From an uncultured Gemmatimonadota bacterium (GTDB lineage Bacteria; Gemmatimonadota; Gemmatimonadetes; Gemmatimonadales; Gemmatimonadaceae), in assembly GCA_946480295.1 (NCBI GenBank), contig CAMLIT010000130.1, forward strand, positions 1 to 11,609: a DNA stretch of 11,609 nucleotides. The letters run 5' to 3'. Position numbers and translations under genes: made by a program. Positions within the stretch are counted from its first letter, which is position 1. Every line of letters begins with the position of its first letter. Positions 7,540 to 11,609 of this stretch are shown here, in pieces. The notes beneath the pieces are model-generated. The model saw only the letters and a program-made list of their open reading frames with translations. It was not told the DNA's origin and did not search any database.

Positions 7540-8880
7540 CCGCGCCTCCTGCGACGCCGTCGACGCGCGGCGCTCTCCGCGGTAGCGCGCGGCCGCCCAC
7601 CAGCAGATCGGACCGAGGGCCATGGCGGCCGCGGAGCCGATCACCGCCGGCAGGCCGTAGTCGCCGTCGCGAAACGACGCGCCGATCACGAACAGCAGCA
7701 CGCACATCGGCATCGACGCGAGCACGGTCACCCCCTTCGCGCCGAGCGGGATGCGGAACGATCCGCGCAGCGCCGGCTCGGCGGTGCGCAGCCGGATGAG
7801 CGACGCGAACTCCAGCGCGAGGGCGAGCGAGTAGAGCAGCACGTCGGCGACGACGAGGCGCCCGAAGGGGACGAGGACGAAGATCGAGTACGCGACCGCC
7901 GACACGAGCACCGCGTTGCGCGGCGTGCCGCGGCGGTCGGTGCGCGCCAGCGGCGCGGGCAGGTAGCCGTCGTCGGCCATCACGAGCGGGATGCGCGAGT
8001 ACGAGAGGAGCAGCGCGTTGAACAGCGAGAGCGCGCTCACCATCCCGCCGATGGCGACCCACAGCGCGAGCCAGCGGCCGAACGCGCCGGCGGAGGCGAC
8101 GGCGATCTCCGGCCACCCGCCGTCGGTCCACGAGCGCCAGTCGGAGGCGCCGAGAGTCGTGAGCAGCGGCAGCAGGTAGCCGATGGCGACGAGCGGCAGC
8201 GCGACCGCCAGGGCGCGCGGGTAGCTGCGCCCCGCGTCGCGCACCTCGCCCTGCACCGTGGAGGCGTTGTCCCAACCGATGTAGTTCCAGAGGGCGATCG
8301 AGAGGCCGACGGCGATCCCCTTGAAGCCGTTCGTCCCCGGCGCCACGAGCGGCACCCAGGGCGTGTGCGACACGTGCGGCACCGCGGCGATGGCGAGCGC
8401 GAGGAATCCGGCGAAGATGAAGCTCCCGGTGATCACCGACGTCTCGCCGACGCGCAACGAGCCGAGGAGGTTGATCGCCGTCGCCCCCCAGATGACGGCG
8501 AGCGCGACCTCCCAGCGCGCGGTGGCGCCGAGGTGCGGGAAGAACCAGGCGAGGTACTGGTTGAACAGCTCGGGATAGATCGCCATGTCCACGAGCGAAT
8601 ACATCCACGTCAGCCAGCCGTTCTGGAACGCCCAGAAGGGGCCGAAGGCGCGCTGCACCCAGCGATAGTAGCCGCCCTCCTCGGGGAGCATGCTCGCCAG
8701 CTCGCCGACGATCAGCACCTCGGGGATGGACCAGACGAGGGGGACGAGGACGAGGATGAGGAGCGCCAGCCCGGGTCCCACCGACGCCACCAGCGTCTCC
8801 GTCGTGTACGGCCCGCCGGAGGTGGTGAAGTAGAGGATGAAGACGAGGGAGAGGGTGCCGAGCGAGCGGCGGAGGCGCAT
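7537..8880 (-). CDS. APC superfamily amino acid / polyamine permease
   Basis: A 447-residue inner-membrane transporter with about 12 hydrophobic segments. SGGPYTTETLVASVGPG (21-37) is the Gly-rich broken helix TM1 that binds substrate in APC carriers. WSIPEVLIVGELASMLPEEG (50-69), GPFWAFQNGW (80-89) and WNYIGWDNASTVQGE (198-212) match the polyamine:H+ symporter/LAT-like branch that includes plant polyamine uptake transporters. Import of an amino acid or polyamine with protons is the likely role; substrate is not certain. The start at 8880 gives a short cytoplasmic N-terminus directly before TM1 and abuts a pyrimidine-rich heptamer leader, with no Shine-Dalgarno sequence. The gene converges with the amidohydrolase and is divergent from the ABC exporter. 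A polyamine substrate would tie in with speA, 6 kb away. Confidence 0.9.
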   Translation of the reverse strand: MRLRRSLGTLSLVFILYFTTSGGPYTTETLVASVGPGLALLILVLVPLVWSIPEVLIVGELASMLPEEGGYYRWVQRAFGPFWAFQNGWLTWMYSLVDMAIYPELFNQYLAWFFPHLGATARWEVALAVIWGATAINLLGSLRVGETSVITGSFIFAGFLALAIAAVPHVSHTPWVPLVAPGTNGFKGIAVGLSIALWNYIGWDNASTVQGEVRDAGRSYPRALAVALPLVAIGYLLPLLTTLGASDWRSWTDGGWPEIAVASAGAFGRWLALWVAIGGMVSALSLFNALLLSYSRIPLVMADDGYLPAPLARTDRRGTPRNAVLVSAVAYSIFVLVPFGRLVVADVLLYSLALALEFASLIRLRTAEPALRGSFRIPLGAKGVTVLASMPMCVLLFVIGASFRDGDYGLPAVIGSAAAMALGPICWWAAARYRGERRASTASQEAR

Positions 8881-8950
8881 CGCGGGAGGAGGGAGGCGGG
8901 AGGGGGGAGGCGGCGGGGGACGAGGGACGAGGGACGAGTGGTGGCGTGAG
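8881..8950. repeat. Heptamer array C, left half
   Basis: Ten 7-nt units in register, purine-rich on the plus strand (GGAGGGA, GGCGGGA, AGGGACG twice), directly against the permease start codon. On the coding strand of the permease this is a C/T-rich leader. It begins the 386-nt non-coding stretch 8881-9266, which also holds the palindromic repeat at 8984-9035, array C right half with its hairpin, and about 57 nt of unremarkable sequence (9210-9266) before the ABC gene. The right half starts 266 nt (38 x 7) downstream, the same register. Confidence 0.85.
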
Positions 8951-8983
8951 GGCGTTCGCGGGAGCGGCTCGGCGTGAGTTTGT

Positions 8984-9035
8984 GATCCTGAGGCGTAGCC
9001 GAAGGATCTGGCCGTGGCGCGACGGAGCCAGATCC
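8984..9035. repeat. REP-like palindromic repeat (GATCCTGAG...GAAGGATCT type)
   Basis: There are two overlapping inverted repeats: GATCCT at 8984-8989 with AGGATC at 9003-9008, and GGATCTGGC at 9004-9012 with GCCAGATCC at 9027-9035. Only one of the two can form at a time, because they share 9004-9008. The sequence has the form of a dispersed palindromic repeat that I recall from many soil and environmental bacterial genomes. It differs in composition from the heptamer arrays around it. Confidence 0.7.
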
Positions 9036-9070
9036 GCGGCGTGCGTCGCCGGTGGTGGCAGAGGGGACGA

Positions 9071-9209
9071 CGTCATTGGTTCTTCGTTCCTGGCGAGCCG
9101 CTCGGGACGCCACGTGAGGGTTCCCGGGCGGCTCGCCAGGAACGAACGACCAACGACCAATCACGTCCTTTCACCTCCCGCGTCCCGCCTCCCGCGTCTC
9201 CCGCCGCGC
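9071..9209. repeat. Heptamer array C, right half, with 25-bp hairpin
   Basis: The hairpin pairs 9083-9107 with 9122-9146 (24 of 25 positions) around a 14-nt loop. It is followed by nine 7-nt units from 9147 (CGACCAA twice, CTCCCGC twice, GTCCCGC). The 19 nt at 9091-9109 also occur in array A at 2077-2095, and the 21 nt at 9145-9165 recur at 2122-2142 and, inverted, at 3017-3037. It lies in the divergent gap between permease and ABC exporter, so it is not simply a 3' end terminator for either. Confidence 0.87.
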
Positions 9210-9266
9210 CTCAACCTACGCCCCCACCCCACTCCCGCAAACCCGTCCCCCTGCCAGCTTTCAGGC

Positions 9267-11261
9267 ATGACCGCCCCGCCCGTCCCCGGCCGCCCGCGCA
9301 CGCGTCTCCAGCCCGACGAGAAGCCCCCCACCTGGCGGGAGCGGATCGCGGCGCTGCGCTACGTGCCGCCCCTCCTGCGGCTCGTGTGGGGGACGCACGC
9401 GGGGTACACGGTGGCGATGATCGTCCTGCGGATCGTGCGCGCGTTCGTGCCCCTCGCCACGCTCTGGATCGGGAAGCTCATCATCGACGCCGTCGTGCGC
9501 GCGCTGCGCTACGGGCCCGACTACCCGCGCATCTGGCGGCTGGTCGCCCTCGAGTTCGCGATCGTCGTCGCCGGCGAGCTGCTCGCCCGCGCGTCGTCGC
9601 TCGTCGAGAGCCTCCTCGGCGACCTGTTCACGAACCGGATCAGCGTGCGGATCATGGAGCACGCCGCCACCCTCGACCTGCACCAGTTCGAGGACCCCGA
9701 GTTCTACGACCACCTCGAGCGGGCGCGCCGCGGGACCACCGGGCGCATCGGGCTGCTGGCGCAGCTCGTGACGATGGGGCAGAACGCGCTGACCCTCGTC
9801 TCGTTAGGCACGGCGCTCGTCGTCTACAACCCCTGGCTCCTCCTCCTCCTCGCCGTCGCCGTCGTCCCCAGCTTCGTCGGCGAGACGCACTTCGCCGCGC
9901 TCTCCTATTCCCTGCTCTTCCGCTGGACGCCGGAGCGGCGCGAGCTGGACTACATCCGCTTCGTCGGCGCGAGCGACCGCGCGGCCAAGGAAGTCCAGAT
10001 GTTCGGCCTCGCCCCCTGGCTCATCGAGCGCTATCGCGACCTCTCCGACCGCTACTACCTGGAGAACGCGCGCCTCTCCGTGCGGAAGGGGCTCGCCAGC
10101 GCCGGGCTCTCCCTCTTCGGCACCCTCGGCTACTACGGCGCCTACGTCACCATCATCCTGCGCGCCGTGCAGGGGACGATCACCATCGGCTCGCTCACCT
10201 TCCTCGCGTCGTCCTTCTCGCGCAGCCGCGACCTCATCCAGGGGCTGCTCCTCTCGGCGAGCGACATCTACGAGCAGAGCCTCTATCTCAAGGACCTCTT
10301 CGACTTCCTCGCCATCGAGCCGACCATCCGCTCGAAGCCGGAGGCGCGGCCCGTGCCGCTCCCCATCCGCGAGGGCTTCGTGTTCGAGGACGTCGGCTTC
10401 CGCTATCCCGGCAGCGAGCGCTGGGCGGTCCGCCACGTCACCTTCACCCTGCGTCCCGGCGAACGCCTCGCCCTCGTCGGCGAGAACGGCGCCGGCAAGA
10501 CGACCATCACCAAGCTCCTCGCCCGCCTCTACGACCCGACGGAAGGGCGCATCCTCCTCGACGGCGTCGACCTGCGCGACTACGACCTCGCCTCGGTGCG
10601 CCAGGCGATCGGCGTCATCTTCCAGGACTTCGTCCGCTACGACATGCGCTTCGACGAGAACATCGGCGTGGGGGAGATCGAGCGGGTGCGCGAGTATCTC
10701 GACGCCGAACGCGCTCCGCTCTCCGCCCTCCGCTCTCCGCAACCCTCGGGAGGCATGACGGAGGTTCCGGAGCGGCCCGCGGAAGGCGGCGAGCGGAAGG
10801 CGGATGGCGCGGTGTCAGGCGGCGCCGGCAGCATCCCCGCCCCCATTACCACCGCCGCCGAGAAGTCCCTCGCCGCGTCGCTGCTCCCGCGCTTCCCCGG
10901 CGGCTACCGCCAGATGCTCGGCCGCCGCTTCGAGGGCGGCGTCGACCTGTCGGGCGGCGAGTGGCAGAAAGTCGCGCTGGCGCGCGCGTACATGCGCGAT
11001 GCGCAGGTCCTCATCCTCGACGAGCCGACCGCGGCGCTCGACGCGCGCGCCGAGTACGAGGTCTTTCTCCGCTTCTCCGAGCTGATCGCCGGGCGCATGG
11101 CGGTGCTCATCTCGCACCGCTTCTCCACCGTGCGCATGGCCGACCGCATCGTCGTGCTGCGGCAGGGGGAGGTGGTGGAGGAAGGGACGCACGACGCGTT
11201 GGTGGCGCGCGGCGGGTTGTACGCGGAGCTGTTCCAGTTGCAGGCGATGGGGTACCGATAG
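9267..11261 (+). CDS. ABC exporter, fused membrane and ATPase domains, with inserted repeat segment
   Basis: A 664-residue half-transporter that probably dimerises. The membrane domain is about residues 40-330, with helices near 47-77, 92-115, 165-207 and 280-320. The ATPase begins about 370: Walker A GENGAGKTT with K411, Q-loop Q453 in FQDFVRYD, signature LSGGE at 561-565, Walker B LILDEP with D585 and catalytic E586, and switch H617. All catalytic motifs are intact. Q453 to the signature is 108 residues, against roughly 55-60 in ordinary exporters; the excess is about residues 482-526, a Pro/Gly/Glu-rich stretch encoded by a heptamer repeat array. Substrate is unknown; the family exports lipids, peptides or drugs. 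The ATG at 9267 follows TTTCAGGC, a weak ribosome site. Earlier in-frame starts translate repeat DNA. Confidence 0.93.
   Translation: MTAPPVPGRPRTRLQPDEKPPTWRERIAALRYVPPLLRLVWGTHAGYTVAMIVLRIVRAFVPLATLWIGKLIIDAVVRALRYGPDYPRIWRLVALEFAIVVAGELLARASSLVESLLGDLFTNRISVRIMEHAATLDLHQFEDPEFYDHLERARRGTTGRIGLLAQLVTMGQNALTLVSLGTALVVYNPWLLLLLAVAVVPSFVGETHFAALSYSLLFRWTPERRELDYIRFVGASDRAAKEVQMFGLAPWLIERYRDLSDRYYLENARLSVRKGLASAGLSLFGTLGYYGAYVTIILRAVQGTITIGSLTFLASSFSRSRDLIQGLLLSASDIYEQSLYLKDLFDFLAIEPTIRSKPEARPVPLPIREGFVFEDVGFRYPGSERWAVRHVTFTLRPGERLALVGENGAGKTTITKLLARLYDPTEGRILLDGVDLRDYDLASVRQAIGVIFQDFVRYDMRFDENIGVGEIERVREYLDAERAPLSALRSPQPSGGMTEVPERPAEGGERKADGAVSGGAGSIPAPITTAAEKSLAASLLPRFPGGYRQMLGRRFEGGVDLSGGEWQKVALARAYMRDAQVLILDEPTAALDARAEYEVFLRFSELIAGRMAVLISHRFSTVRMADRIVVLRQGEVVEEGTHDALVARGGLYAELFQLQAMGYR
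10716..10820. repeat. In-frame heptamer array D inside the ABC gene
   Basis: Fifteen 7-nt units (105 nt, 35 codons) sit inside the ATPase coding sequence. The left arm is made of CCGCTCT/CCGCCCT units (10716-10740). The right arm is made of GCGGAAG/GCGGCGA units (10779-10803) and pairs with the left at 19 of 25 positions. An inner stem pairs the CTCCGCAACC region (10734-10746) with GGTTCCGGAG (10761-10772 region). The architecture is that of the intergenic arrays A-C but the heptamers differ. It encodes residues 484-518, between the Q-loop and the signature motif. Confidence 0.78.
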
Positions 11262-11290
11262 GCCCGTCGAGCGGCCCGTACGCGGGACAA

Positions 11291-11328
11291 GAGAAGAGGG
11301 CCGGCCCGCAGGGGGCGGCCCACGTCTC
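11291..11328. terminator. Candidate terminator after the ABC exporter
   Basis: A GC-rich hairpin pairs 11298-11306 with 11313-11321 (one mismatch, 6-nt loop), about 36 nt after the ABC stop codon. An outer GAGA (11291-11294) can pair with TCTC (11325-11328). No T-run follows, so this is only a candidate. Confidence 0.4.
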
Positions 11329-11330
11329 AC

Positions 11331-11609
11331 CTGAAGGGCACCGATCAGCCGTCCGCCGAGCGACAACAGTTCATGGTTCAGCGCCATGCCGGAGAGATGC
11401 GCGCCGACGGCGACGATGGCGACTTCATCCATGCCCGGCTGTTTCGCGACAGGCGCGAGCGGCGGCTGAGCGACGCCCATTGCGCCGGTCTTGAGTTTGG
11501 TGTCGGCATGAAACACGCGGCCGATGCTGGCGAGTTTTGCGTCCCGTCCGGCGGGCGCGAGCAGAGTGATTCCAAACGGAATGCCGTCGGCGCGCATCGC
11601 TGCGGGGAC
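11331..11609 (-). pseudogene. atzF: Allophanate hydrolase C-terminal fragment, truncated
   Basis: Read from the right edge, this frame gives VPAAMRADGIPFGITLLAPA, the end of the amidase domain of allophanate hydrolase. It then gives VAIVAVGAHLSGMALNHELL, the conserved core of the family's C-terminal domain. The intact enzyme splits allophanate to ammonia and CO2 in the urea amidolyase pathway. Homology stops after GGRLIGALQ (near 11331-11339), where relatives continue with a Tyr-Arg-Leu-Tyr-containing stretch of some tens of residues. Beyond that the frame stays open, antisense into the ABC gene, but the sequence no longer resembles the family. The N-terminal part lies outside the window. Base use is visibly less GC-rich (codons ATT, ACT, TTT, AAA) than its neighbours. 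It may be a decayed gene, a horizontally acquired remnant, or a chimeric assembly join. Confidence 0.65.

Noticed and set aside
1984..9209. CRISPR array
   Set aside because: Units are contiguous 7-nt repeats without unique spacers of constant length, and no cas gene is present.
8946..9266. N-terminal extension of the ABC exporter
   Set aside because: It translates the palindromic repeat and array C; the protein from 9267 begins like related exporters.
11325..11335. CAG/GTGAGA on the minus strand where allophanate hydrolase homology ends, resembling a eukaryotic 5' splice site
   Set aside because: Everything else is bacterial; no acceptor or second exon is visible before the ABC gene, and the match is short enough to be chance.
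1..11609. tRNA, rRNA or riboswitch genes
   Set aside because: I found no cloverleaf, rRNA-like segment or known riboswitch core on either strand; gaps are short or filled by the repeats described.

Overview
The window is a GC-rich bacterial chromosome segment with dense coding, little Shine-Dalgarno signal and several secreted hydrolases. It suits a soil-type bacterium such as a member of the Gemmatimonadota. That placement is an inference from base composition and gene families, with no marker gene to prove it. Seven genes look intact in sequence, although the first runs off the left edge. An eighth, on the right edge, is only a fragment.

Layout. Minus strand, 1-6004: a secreted S9 (prolyl oligopeptidase-type) peptidase, an AIM24/TIGR00266 protein, pyridoxamine-phosphate oxidase (pdxH) and biosynthetic arginine decarboxylase (speA, C-terminus outside the window) lie head to tail and are read towards position 1. 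Plus strand, 6204-7496: a secreted metal-dependent amidohydrolase is divergent from the peptidase. Minus strand, 7537-8880: an APC-superfamily amino acid/polyamine permease converges on the amidohydrolase with a hairpin between them. Plus strand, 9267-11261: a fused ABC exporter (membrane domain plus ATPase). Minus strand, 11331-11609: the C-terminal part of an allophanate hydrolase that loses its homology abruptly and may be a gene remnant or an assembly junction.

How the genes may work together. SpeA needs pyridoxal phosphate, which PdxH makes, so the two adjacent genes form a sensible polyamine/cofactor pair. The secreted peptidase, the exported amidohydrolase of the Xaa-Pro dipeptidase/imidazolonepropionase-like branch and the permease could form a peptide-scavenging set, but that is inference.

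The most striking feature is not a gene. The intergenic gaps contain arrays of degenerate 7-nt tandem repeats that stay in 7-nt register over long stretches (1984-2186, 2980-3112, 6146-6201, 8881-8950, 9147-9209). In three places they are folded into nested palindromes with strong hairpins, and these three share one 21-nt word. Another array of the same architecture, built from different heptamers, lies in frame inside the ABC transporter ATPase (10716-10820), where related proteins have no such segment. The arrays resemble in concept the heptanucleotide STRR repeats of cyanobacteria and the in-frame palindromic elements of Rickettsia. I do not know a description of them in this kind of organism.
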